Assembly: GCF_001590835.1 (NCBI RefSeq) | Contig: NZ_LTAQ01000008.1 | Location: 641-64,640, forward strand | Length of the DNA stretch: 64,000 nucleotides | Direction: 5' to 3' | Source of the DNA: Bacillus gaemokensis | GTDB taxonomy: Bacteria > Bacillota > Bacilli > Bacillales > Bacillaceae_G | Shown here: piece after piece, positions 1 to 8,459 of the stretch | Layout: the number at the start of each line of letters is the position of its first letter | How positions within the stretch are numbered: the stretch's first letter is position 1 | Notes under the pieces: generated by a model | Seen by the model: the letters and a program-made list of their open reading frames with translations, nothing else | Databases searched by the model: none | What the model was told of the DNA's origin: nothing | Made by a program: the position numbers and the translations under genes

Positions 1-10
1 GGGACCGCCA
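1..10 (+). tRNA. 3' end of tRNA-Asp (partial)
   Basis: The window opens inside a tRNA operon. The first ten bases end in GCCA and match the 3' acceptor end plus CCA of a Bacillus tRNA-Asp, which usually precedes tRNA-Phe in such operons. Identification from ten bases is an inference. Confidence 0.6.
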
Positions 11-22
11 TTTTTACATAAA

Positions 23-98
<76 letters not shown>

Positions 99-111
99 TT
101 TTTGTAAAAAT

Positions 112-187
112 GAGCCATTAGCTCAGTTGGTAGAGCATCTGACTTTTAATCAGAGGGTCGAAGGTTCGAATCCTTCATGGCTCACCA
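112..187 (+). tRNA. tRNA-Lys (TTT)
   Basis: A 76-nt cloverleaf with acceptor GAGCCAT paired to ATGGCTC, anticodon TTT within CTTTTAA, a canonical T-loop GGTTCGAATCC and an encoded CCA. Confidence 0.97.
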
Positions 188-194
188 TTTTTAT

Positions 195-265
195 GCGGGT
201 GTAGTTTAGTGGTAAAACAAGAGCCTTCCAAGCTCTGGTCGAGAGTTCGATTCTCTTCACCCGCT
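195..265 (+). tRNA. tRNA-Gly (TCC)
   Basis: A 71-nt cloverleaf with acceptor GCGGGTG paired to CACCCGC and anticodon TCC within CTTCCAA. The gene ends at the discriminator base and is followed by T residues, so the CCA is not encoded and must be added by tRNA nucleotidyltransferase. Confidence 0.96.
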
Positions 266-276
266 TTTTATAATGA

Positions 277-353
<77 letters not shown>

Positions 354-357
354 TTAT

Positions 358-432
358 TCCGCAGTAGCTCAGCGGTAGAGCTATCGGCTGTTAACCGATC
401 GGTCGTAGGTTCGATTCCTACCTGCGGAGCCA
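358..432 (+). tRNA. tRNA-Asn (GTT)
   Basis: A 75-nt cloverleaf with acceptor TCCGCAG paired to CTGCGGA, anticodon GTT within CTGTTAA and an encoded CCA. It begins only 4 nt after tRNA-Ile. Confidence 0.97.
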
Positions 433-438
433 TATTAT

Positions 439-529
439 AGAGAAGTACCCAAGTGGCTCAAGGGGCTCCCCTGCTAAGGGAGTAGATCGCTAACGCGGTG
501 CGAGGGTTCGAATCCCTTCTTCTCTGCCA
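439..529 (+). tRNA. tRNA-Ser (GCT)
   Basis: A 91-nt class II tRNA with a long variable arm. The acceptor AGAGAAG pairs with CTTCTCT, the anticodon is GCT within CTGCTAA, and GCCA closes the gene. Confidence 0.96.
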
Positions 530-535
530 GAAATT

Positions 536-607
536 GGCCCGTTGGTCAAGTGGTTAAGACACCGCCCTTTCACGGCGGTAACACGGGTTCGAATCCCGTA
601 CGGGTCA
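536..607 (+). tRNA. tRNA-Glu (TTC)
   Basis: A 72-nt cloverleaf with acceptor GGCCCGT paired to ACGGGTC and anticodon TTC within CTTTCAC. Like the tRNA-Gly in this cluster it lacks an encoded CCA. It is the last gene of the operon. Confidence 0.96.
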
Positions 608-612
608 TACTT

Positions 613-643
613 AAAGAGATAGCAGAATCTGCTATCTCTTTTT
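613..643 (+). terminator. terminator of the tRNA operon
   Basis: An 11-bp stem (AGAGATAGCAG with CTGCTATCTCT) with a three-base loop and a T tract, starting 6 nt after tRNA-Glu. Confidence 0.95.
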
Positions 644-668
644 CGTATATTGAATATTTTCTTTAAGC

Positions 669-698
669 TAAAGCAGACTTATCGAAGTTTGCTTTTTT
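669..698 (+). terminator. second intrinsic terminator
   Basis: AAAGCAGACTT pairs with AAGTTTGCTTT (one G-T pair) around a four-base loop and is followed by T residues. It lies just before the gene remnant at 714 and probably belonged to whatever preceded it. Confidence 0.7.
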
Positions 699-713
699 AG
701 AGTCATTACTTAG

Positions 714-872
714 AAAAACGGACTGAAATTGTGGGAATCTACTCTGAAGACTGCTGTAATGCATATAGAAAAAGGGCTAGAATTATGTACAGAACAAGAT
801 AACAAAGAGTATGTGCACCATTTATCTATTTTAAAAGCAAAAACTAGTCACGTATGTACAATTTTTATGTAA
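714..872 (+). pseudogene. C-terminal remnant of a TPR (Rap/PlcR-like) protein
   Basis: An open frame without a plausible start reads AVMHIEKGLELCTEQDNKEY and then HHLSILKA before a stop at 870-872. The helix pair YxEKGxELCxExxxKEY resembles the last TPR repeats of Rap phosphatases and of PlcR/NprR-type quorum regulators. No upstream part of such a gene is present, since the preceding 100 bases hold a terminator and a stop codon at 711. I read it as a decayed fragment. The family is inferred from pattern only. The rest of the 644-1057 gap shows nothing else I can support. Confidence 0.4.
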
Positions 873-1057
873 GACTTTATACCAGTTGTAATCCTTGCTT
901 CCTATGGATAAAAGCTATCAAATATTATTATGTCAGTGATATATAAGAGCTTGCGTAAGATTAAGAACCCTTCCTTTTGTAATGGAAAGATCATCTTTTA
1001 ATCATAACAAATCATATATTTTTTGTATTGAAACACGATATAGAATGGAGTGATAGG

Positions 1058-1930
1058 ATGGATTTTGAAACTTTGTACCGAACTTATCAGCCTTTAGTTT
1101 ACTCTGTTGCATATCGTCTGCTTGGCTCTGTTAGTGATGCCGAGGATGTTGCTCAAGATATACTTATCAAAAGTCAGCAGATAGACAAAGAATCAGTTAG
1201 AAATATAGAAGCGTATTTAATTAAAATGACGACAAACCATTGTTTGAATATACTACAATCGGCTCGGAAAAAGAGAGAAGTGTATACAGGAGAATGGCTT
1301 CCCGAGCCCGAAATAGATACGGCAAAACTAAATCCTATAGAAACCATAATTCAAAATGAAAGGGTATCCTATGCATTTCTTGTACTGTTAGAAAATTTAA
1401 CACCTGTTGAAAGAGCCGTATTTGTCTTAAGGGAAGCGCTCAGGTACGATTATCATGAAATAGCTGAAGTTTTAAACAAATCAGAGGCAAATTGCCGAAA
1501 GATTTACAGCCGTTGCAAAGTGAAGATACAGCATGAGGTACCAGTACATCCACAACAATCAGATTATACAGAAAAGATGATACATACTTTTATTCAAGCT
1601 TCAAATACAGGGAATTTTGAGGAATTTATTAATTTGCTGACAGCAGATGCAACACTTGTCACTGATGGAGGCGGTAAAGTGCGTGCAGCTATATTTCCGA
1701 TTCTGGGCAAACAACGTATCCAGATATTTCTGGAGGCTATTGTTTCACGAGGGTTCTTTCAATTGGAGCTTCTCCCAACTATCATAAATGGTCAATTTGG
1801 TATTTTAGCAAGGAATAAAGGCTATGTAGAGAAAGCCATATGCTTTGAGTGGGATGAAAGTGGCAAAGCAATTAGAAGAATCTACATTGTAGTCAATCCT
1901 GATAAATTAAAGCACATTCCAGTTCTATAA
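1058..1930 (+). CDS. ECF41-type sigma factor with SnoaL-like C-terminal domain
   Basis: An alternative RNA polymerase sigma factor of 290 residues. Residues 1-70 form sigma region 2 and about 100-160 region 4. The remaining 125 residues are the NTF2/SnoaL-like extension that controls activity in ECF41 sigmas, which lack a classical anti-sigma factor. All three family signatures are visible: WLPEP at 80-84 in the linker, DGGGK at 203-207 and NPDKL at 280-284. I start at ATG 1058 because GGAG lies 7 nt upstream; an in-frame TTG at 1028 has no ribosome binding site. No target-like promoter precedes this gene, which fits sigmas of this class that do not autoregulate. The next gene is the typical ECF41 partner. 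The family assignment is strong; the inducing signal is unknown. Confidence 0.92.
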   Translation: MDFETLYRTYQPLVYSVAYRLLGSVSDAEDVAQDILIKSQQIDKESVRNIEAYLIKMTTNHCLNILQSARKKREVYTGEWLPEPEIDTAKLNPIETIIQNERVSYAFLVLLENLTPVERAVFVLREALRYDYHEIAEVLNKSEANCRKIYSRCKVKIQHEVPVHPQQSDYTEKMIHTFIQASNTGNFEEFINLLTADATLVTDGGGKVRAAIFPILGKQRIQIFLEAIVSRGFFQLELLPTIINGQFGILARNKGYVEKAICFEWDESGKAIRRIYIVVNPDKLKHIPVL

Positions 1931-1940
1931 CATTGAATTG

Positions 1941-1975
1941 AAAAGGAGATCTTTATTTTAAGATCTCTTTTTTAT
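1941..1975 (+). terminator. terminator of the sigma factor gene
   Basis: GGAGATCTT pairs with AAGATCTCT across a short A/T loop and is followed by six T. It ends right before the ECF41-type promoter of the next gene and so insulates the sigma gene from its target. Confidence 0.9.
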
Positions 1976-1977
1976 TT

Positions 1978-2004
1978 TGTCACAAAATGAAGAGCTAATT
2001 TGTC
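1978..2004 (+). promoter_or_regulatory. candidate ECF41-dependent promoter
   Basis: TGTCACA at 1978-1984, 16 nt, then TGTC at 2001-2004. ECF41 promoters are described as TGTCACA near -35 and CGTC near -10, so the -35 is exact and the -10 differs at one base. The predicted start near 2012 would leave a leader of about 165 nt before the AhpD-like gene. Motif and spacing are seen; the function is inferred from the family. Confidence 0.7.
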
Positions 2005-2176
2005 TTATAAGTGACAGGGGATAAGAGGGATCACATGTATGTTTTTTAATTAAAGTTTCTGTCATGAACTAAAATATTCTACGACAGATAGTGATAGTAA
2101 AGAATTCATGAGAGACCTTGTTAAATATCCTGATGCCAAAGTATAAACTAATTTTATTTTATGGAGGGAATATACA

Positions 2177-2614
2177 ATGGAAATAAGATTTTTAATGGGA
2201 ACAGTAAATCCGGAAGGCTATAAAGCAATGGTGGGTTTAGAAAAATACTTGATGACTACAAGTATTGATGAAAGATTGAAAGAGCTAATTAAAATTCGGG
2301 CTTCTCAAATCAATGGATGTGCGTATTGCATTGATCTCCATACGAAAGATGCACGAAAACTAGGGGAAACAGAGCAGCGTATTTATGCTCTTAATGCTTG
2401 GCGTGAGACACCATTCTTTACGCAGGAAGAGCGTGCTGTGCTTGCTTTGACAGAGGCAATTACACTAGTAGCGGAAACGCACGTTCCTGATGAGGTATAT
2501 GAAGAAGTAAGGAAATACTTTGAAGAAAAACAAATTGCTGAAATCATTATGCAGATTGTTACTATTAATGCATGGAATCGAATTGGGGTATCTACTCGTT
2601 TAATGCCGGAATAA
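2177..2614 (+). CDS. AhpD-like carboxymuconolactone decarboxylase family protein
   Basis: A 145-residue protein of the AhpD/CMD alpha-helical fold. The redox motif is CAYC at residues 48-51 with His55, as in AhpD peroxidase adaptors (CxxC followed by H after three residues). Such proteins may act as thiol-dependent peroxidases, but for this subgroup no substrate is known. The start ATG follows GGAGGG. It is the COE-type partner (carboxymuconolactone decarboxylase, oxidoreductase or epimerase) that accompanies ECF41 sigma factors, corresponding to YdfG in B. subtilis relatives. It is probably transcribed from the ECF41-type promoter at 1978 and stands alone, ending before a terminator at 2676. 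Confidence 0.88.
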   Translation: MEIRFLMGTVNPEGYKAMVGLEKYLMTTSIDERLKELIKIRASQINGCAYCIDLHTKDARKLGETEQRIYALNAWRETPFFTQEERAVLALTEAITLVAETHVPDEVYEEVRKYFEEKQIAEIIMQIVTINAWNRIGVSTRLMPE

Positions 2615-2675
2615 TATTTAATAGAGGTACTGTCGCATCGTCAGCGAGCTAAGAAAAAGGGTGATCCCAAACACG

Positions 2676-2724
2676 AAAAAAAGCTATTCTTTCTGGAAAT
2701 GCTGCCGAAAGGATAGCTTTTTTT
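2676..2724 (+). terminator. terminator after the AhpD-like gene
   Basis: A 14-bp stem (AAAGCTATTCTTTC with GAAAGGATAGCTTT, one G-T pair) followed by seven T. Between the stop at 2614 and this hairpin I see no gene. The following 2725-2890 stretch has only short coding-looking fragments I cannot assign. Confidence 0.9.
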
Positions 2725-2896
2725 GTTTGAGATATAAAGAGATTTTAACTTGATGGATGCGAGGCTACAGCAAATTATGTATTACCTAATCTTTAATAGA
2801 TCAACGATAAAATATGATGAAATAAGCTTTTCACAATCTAAAGAAAAGGCTTCCATTGAGATTGATTCCAGACCTGACAGCATAACTTTCTACTGT

Positions 2897-2914
2897 CTGT
2901 GAAAAAGTTCACAA
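2897..2914 (+). promoter_or_regulatory. Rex box 1 upstream of ldh
   Basis: CTGTGAAAAAGTTCACAA matches the Rex consensus TTGTGAA-N4-TTCACAA at all but the first base. Rex represses fermentative genes and releases DNA when NADH rises. Its centre lies 30 bp upstream of box 2, about three helical turns, so both face the same side of the DNA. Confidence 0.8.
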
Positions 2915-2926
2915 ATAGGTCATAAT

Positions 2927-2944
2927 TTGTGAATACATTCACAA
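2927..2944 (+). promoter_or_regulatory. Rex box 2 overlapping the ldh promoter
   Basis: TTGTGAATACATTCACAA is an exact TTGTGAA-N4-TTCACAA Rex site. A -10 hexamer TACAAT follows at 2955-2960, so the box covers the -35 region and binding would block RNA polymerase. The -35 itself is poor, which allows for an activator such as ResD or Fnr (inference). Confidence 0.88.
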
Positions 2945-3043
2945 AGATTCATGCTACAATGTGTATGTAAGGAAGTTAAACAACATTAAATTAGTACTTT
3001 AATTAATTACTTAAACAACAATAATAATAAATGTGAACAATAG

Positions 3044-4003
<960 letters not shown>

Positions 4004-4017
4004 TATAATTGATAAAT

Positions 4018-4058
4018 CATTCAGAAGTGGGAAACTGCTTCCTGCTTCTGAATTTTTA
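4018..4058 (+). terminator. ldh terminator
   Basis: ATTCAGAAG pairs with CTTCTGAAT, extended by inner pairs between GGGAA and TTCC, then a T run. It begins 15 nt after the ldh stop codon. Confidence 0.9.
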
Positions 4059-4219
4059 TATAACCCTATATAAATTCCTTTTCCAGTTCCCTTGTATATC
4101 CCCCAAATATACCCCTTTTGCTGGAAGAGGGTTGTTTATAGAAACAAGCACTTTATTTTTAAAATAGAGTGCTTTTTATGTTTATCCCGCTATTTGTGGG
4201 AGTATTACGGCTCGTAAAA

Positions 4220-4290
4220 GCTCGATTGGTGAAGGTTAATAATCAGTGGGGGATGAAGAACCCCCCACTGATTAAAGTTTCACTTTATTT
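4220..4290 (-). repeat. dispersed bcr-type inverted repeat, copy A
   Basis: Contains a perfect 12-bp stem (AATCAGTGGGGG at 4241-4252 with CCCCCACTGATT at 4262-4273) around ATGAAGAAC, flanked by CTCGATTGGTG and by AAAGTTTCACTTTATT. The same flank and core recur at 57962-58014, and parts recur at 30378 and 31765. On the minus strand it reads TAAAGTGAAACTTTAATCAG and acts as the terminator of the protease pseudogene, supplying its stop region. Confidence 0.8.
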
Positions 4291-7211
4291 TTTAGGCGTT
4301 AAACCTAACTTCTTTAGAATATCTGCTAATGTTCCACTTTTTGATTTCTCAAGAGGCTTTTGCGTTTTCGCTGCATCTGGTCCTTTTTTCAGGAAGTTCT
4401 TTTCTACAAAGCGAATATCTTTTTCATCCAAAATACCGTCTTGATTAATATCTCCGTCTTTTACAGATACTCCTTTTTTACCATAGTTGTTTGCAATGAT
4501 TTCTGCATCTTTAATGTCGATAACTTTATCGCTATTCACATCGCCTGCAAGGTTTTCATCCAAACGAGCATAGTAATACTGACCAAGTAGCTTACCATCT
4601 TTTTCAGTGCCTAGTTTTGTTGTTAAGCGGCTTGTTAAATGTTCTGGTGCTTCCACATATAAGTTATAGTCACGTTTATTGACAGGTAGACCATGTAAAT
4701 TGACAGGTAGACCATGTAAGCGGAAGAAACCGTATTTATCTAAGGTACCATCATATTTATGGCGATAGGAATCAGCCGCATATACTTTAATGCCAAGCTT
4801 TGTATAATCGAACTTTTCATCTAAATATCCACGTTCATTTAGGAATGCTTCAGGTTTAATATTTCCTTCAGCTAATGAGTTTAAAGACATAACAGAGAAT
4901 GATTGATCTTGAAGAATACGAATTTTACTTGGCTCTGTTTCACTTGATTTCCAGTAGAAGAAGCTAGGCGCTTCAAATTGGATGTCAGATTGATAATATT
5001 CATCATTGGATACTTTAAACGTTACATCGATAAATGGAATGTTACCATCAAAACCAGTAAAGTTTTTATCATCAATAGATGCACCAACTTTAACGGAACC
5101 ATCTTCTAGTTTCGGTTCATGTAACGTTGGTTTTACTCCTTTTTCAGCAGCTAATTTTTCAAAAGCAGGATTTAATCTCGCATGTGAGAAGCTAAAGTTT
5201 TTTTGTAAGAAATCGAGATTAAACTCTCCTGATACGAGTTGTTTCACTATGAACAGCATTGTAAGCATCTACTCGTCCAGCCCCAACTTCATATACGGAA
5301 TATTTATCTTTCAAATCATCAGCTGTATTCATGAGAGCAGCTTTCACATCAAATGGAGAGTAGTTTGGATGTTGTTGTAAAATGAGAGCAGCGACACCAG
5401 CAATATGAGGTGATGCCATAGATGTACCTTGCTTACGAGCATAAGCACCATCGTAATTTTCACCTTCTTGTGGATCGTTAATAAACTCTGGTAATGTTGA
5501 GAGCACCGCAACTCCAGGTGCAACGATATCAGGTTTAATATCATCGTTGGTTGTAACAGGACCACGGGAACTAAAATCAGCAAGGTGGTCACCTTCAGTC
5601 TGAACATAATCTAGTCCATCAAATGTAAAAGGTGTATTTCCTTGTTCTACTTGTGCTTTTAATTTTTTCCCGTTTTCTTTACTTAAGCGGAATGTTGGGA
5701 TATAGCTTGTACTTTCACCAACATAGTATGGAATTTCCCCGTCCACATTGTTATAAACAATAACGGCTTTTGCTCCAGCTTGTTTTGCATTGACAATTTT
5801 TTCATCAAAGGAAATGTTACCTCTTTGCACAAGTGTAATTTTTCCTTTGAAATCTTTGTTACTAAATTCGCTAGGACTACCAAGACCGACGTGTTCAACT
5901 GGCAAGCTTTGTCCTTTAAAGTCTTCTATTTTGTCAGTAAAGTTTTTGCCAAATAGAATGATGCTTGGAATTTGTAATTCTTCCGCATGACCCGAAAACT
6001 TCGGAAGAGAGATAGAACTATCGCTCGCTCCCACTGTAATGGCGAACGGAGAAGCACCAGGTGATCCAAGGGTTGCTGGATTCGGGCCAGCGTTCCCTGC
6101 TGCAACTACTGTAACAAGTCCAGACAGCATCGCATTATTGACTGCGATAGAAGTTGGATCAAGTGGATTGTTACTATCATCGCCTAAAGATAAGTTGATG
6201 ACATTCATACCGTCAGAAATCGATTTATCGATGGCTGCGATAATACCAGAAGTTGCACCGCTTCCGTAAGGACCTAATACACGGTAGTTATATAGCTCAA
6301 TATCAGGGGTCACGCCTTTTACGGCAGCATCAACTTTATTTTTCTTTTGAGCGGAGACAATGCCAGAAACATGTGTCCCATGTGATATGTAAAATGCTGA
6401 TCCACGATCGTTGAATTCAAGAGCACCGGAATCTTTCCATTCTGAATAAGTTGTTTCCATTGGATCGGCATCGTTATTAATAAAGTCCCAACCCTTTACT
6501 GAGTTTGGATCAATTGTAGTAGCATTCTCACCAGGTTTCGCACGATATCCTTTATATACGTCTTTTAAATCAGGGTGATTATAGTCAATCCCAGTATCTA
6601 GCACACCCATTTTAATTCCTTTTCCAGTAATCCCTTCGCTATGTAGCTTGTCGACACCAATTTGCGGAATGCTATCTGTTAATTTTTGAGGTGCTTTTTG
6701 TTCTCCTTGTTTTGGAAGATCTAATTTCACTTCGTAATCTTTCCAAACTCGCTTTACGACTCCAATTCGTAATAACTCTTCTACTGTATTTGCTGGTAAG
6801 GTCAGCGCAACACCGTTTATAGCGTGTTTATAAGAACGGTTAATCTTTGCAGTTTGTAAATTGCCTGACTTCACGGATGGACTATTTTGATGAAGTCGCT
6901 CAAGCCCTTTGCGAAACTCTTCATGCTCTTGGTCAATACGTGCTTTCAAATTTTCTGGTGCAGCTTGTAACCCTTTTGCTTTTTGTTTTAGTTCATTAAT
7001 TTTCACGGGAGCGGTTTGAAATTCTACAATGACATTTATAGGTTCGGAACTACTTGTGTTAATGTCTGGTGAAATAACAAACTCAGGATTCGCATCTAGG
7101 CTATTTAATGCTTGGCGCTGTTCTTTTGAAAGGTTAGATAATATAGATGCAGCATGATCCGCCGGCAGTTACAATTCCAGTAACGAGTTTCTTTTTATTT
7201 TTCTTTTTCAT
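4285..7211 (-). pseudogene. secreted subtilisin-like (S8) protease with dockerin domain, double frameshift
   Basis: A former extracellular serine protease of the Vpr/lactocepin type, about 970 codons. ATG 7211 follows AGAGGAA and encodes MKKKNKKKLVTGIVTAG, the start of a signal peptide, but the frame is lost near 7165, inside the hydrophobic core. The correct frame resumes as ADHAASILSNLSKEQ and continues through an I9-like propeptide, the catalytic Asp (VLDTGIDYNHPDL), His (HGTHVSG), an inserted PA domain and Ser (GTSMASPHIAG). A second frameshift near 5230, just after the catalytic domain, ends this frame at 5219. The rest runs from about 5268 to 4285: a beta-rich segment and two dockerin-like calcium repeats (GDVNSDKVIDIKDAEIIANN and GDINQDGILDEKDIRFVEKN). 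An open frame beginning at GTG 7006 is internal and has no ribosome binding site. The gene is probably inactive or not secreted. Confidence 0.85.
4680..4719 (-). repeat. 21-bp tandem duplication inside the protease pseudogene
   Basis: TGACAGGTAGACCATGTAAA is followed at once by a near-identical copy. In the protein it doubles the heptapeptide LHGLPVN. It is in frame, so it is a variation at the peptide level rather than a lesion. Confidence 0.9.
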
Positions 7212-7313
7212 TATGTTCCTCTGGATTTATTTTTTAAAAATTCAGAAATAAAAAGATAGAAAATAGTTATAATTGATTAATAGAAAATTTGGAAATACTC
7301 ATGTGAAAAAAAT

Positions 7314-7919
7314 CTATTTTTCTTCCCCTGCTGTTTGCTCTGCATGGAATGTCCAGTTTAACTGGAGGGAATCTCCTTGAAATTTGTTTTGGTCTTGTTC
7401 ATTATCGACAAAGGAAAATAGAACGTGTAAGTTGTCTGTATTACCGGATTTAATACCATCTATTAAATTATAGCGTTCAAGTGATGTTGCTACATCTTCC
7501 GGTTTCATATTTTTTAATTCTGATAGTTTTGTTTCCCATAAAATCTCATGGTCATCATTTGGATTAGATTGGTTCCCATCATTGACTAGAAATTGTACAA
7601 GAACATGATCGCCCAAATCTTCCCCATTATTATCTTGTTTAACATCTTTCACTTGATAAGATGTTTCTAGTGCTACTTTTGCAATGTCTAATGATCCTTT
7701 GTTTTCAAGCTGGAAATTTCGCTCGATTGAATCACCTGGTTTTAAACCTTTCACATCGACAATGACAGTAGGATTAACGGATAAGTCTAATGTACCAGCT
7801 TGGAATGAGTTATTTGATGTTTCAGAGTCGCTAAAATAAGCAAAAACACCGCCCAAGCTAAGAGATAAACCTAGTGAAGCACTAATAACTCCCATTCCTA
7901 TTTTTCTTTTTAATGACAT
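7314..7919 (-). CDS. CalY/TasA family (camelysin-like) SipW-type secreted protein
   Basis: A 201-residue protein of the TasA/camelysin family (Peptidase_M73). It has a long N-terminal signal sequence (residues 1-27, MSLKRKIGMGVISASLGLSL onward) ending in GGVFAYFSDSETSNNSF, the hallmark of SipW-processed biofilm and surface proteins. TasA and CalY form amyloid-like fibres or surface protease activity; whether this paralogue does either is unknown. The start follows GGGGGCC with weak Shine-Dalgarno character. In this group tasA/calY normally lie beside sipW, but no sipW is present here, so processing must occur in trans. Its neighbour downstream is the broken S8 protease. Confidence 0.85.
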   Translation of the reverse strand: MSLKRKIGMGVISASLGLSLSLGGVFAYFSDSETSNNSFQAGTLDLSVNPTVIVDVKGLKPGDSIERNFQLENKGSLDIAKVALETSYQVKDVKQDNNGEDLGDHVLVQFLVNDGNQSNPNDDHEILWETKLSELKNMKPEDVATSLERYNLIDGIKSGNTDNLHVLFSFVDNEQDQNKFQGDSLQLNWTFHAEQTAGEEK

Positions 7920-8459
7920 AATAAGGCCCCCAGTTGAGATGTATTTGATATCTAGCTCTACTAACAGTAAATCCTTAAAAATAGATAAAACATAGTGTTT
8001 AAGTAAGGATTATAGTCATAAGAGTTCGATCCCCAAAAAAAGAAATATTAAATGGAAAAATATTCTTTATTGAGGGCAAGTATATTCCTGTGTATTACGT
8101 GTTTCAATAATTTTCTTGCATAAAATGTTGAGAAACATTTTATTATGAAAGATTTTGTAAGAGCTTTATAAGCTGAAAATTATTCGATTCAACATAGTGA
8201 AGAAAGGAAGAAGCTAGTAAAATAGCGATTTTCTTGCTATCGTGTATATTTATCAAAAAAAATCTTTGAAACCCGAAAATAAAATAAACCGCTTTCAAGG
8301 AATATTCGTCAAAATTCGATATTTTCCATTGAAATGTAAAAAAAACTTAAAAAAACATAGGGAAAAACGTATATTAATTTAAATTTAACAAGGATATTTC
8401 AGTTTTTTGGAGAATGTTAAAAGTATCAAAAATTCTGTCATCTTAGTGAGGTGAACATA
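7920..8459. other. 540-bp divergent intergenic region
   Basis: It separates the CalY/TasA-like gene from the glycogen operon. It is very AT rich and holds no open frame I would support. A candidate cre site lies at 8284-8297 and is listed separately. Promoters for both directions should be here, but no hexamer pair is convincing. Confidence 0.6.
8284..8297 (-). promoter_or_regulatory. candidate cre (CcpA) site upstream of glgB
   Basis: On the minus strand TGAAAGCGGTTTAT matches 12 of 14 positions of the cre consensus TGWAANCGNTNWCA. It is about 165 bp before glgB. Carbon catabolite control of glycogen synthesis would be plausible, but this is inferred from one degenerate motif. Confidence 0.4.

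Noticed and set aside
2628-2724. Riboswitch before ldh
   Set aside because: The GAGGTACTGTCGCATCGTC segment looked leader-like, but I could not fit it to any known aptamer; the hairpin is better read as the terminator of the AhpD-like gene.
4169-4444. 91-codon plus-strand frame
   Set aside because: It runs through the inverted repeat and antisense to the protease pseudogene and has no coding features.
7006-7211. Independent start of the S8 protease at GTG 7006
   Set aside because: No ribosome binding site is present, and the residues upstream in frame continue the propeptide, so it is an internal Val codon.
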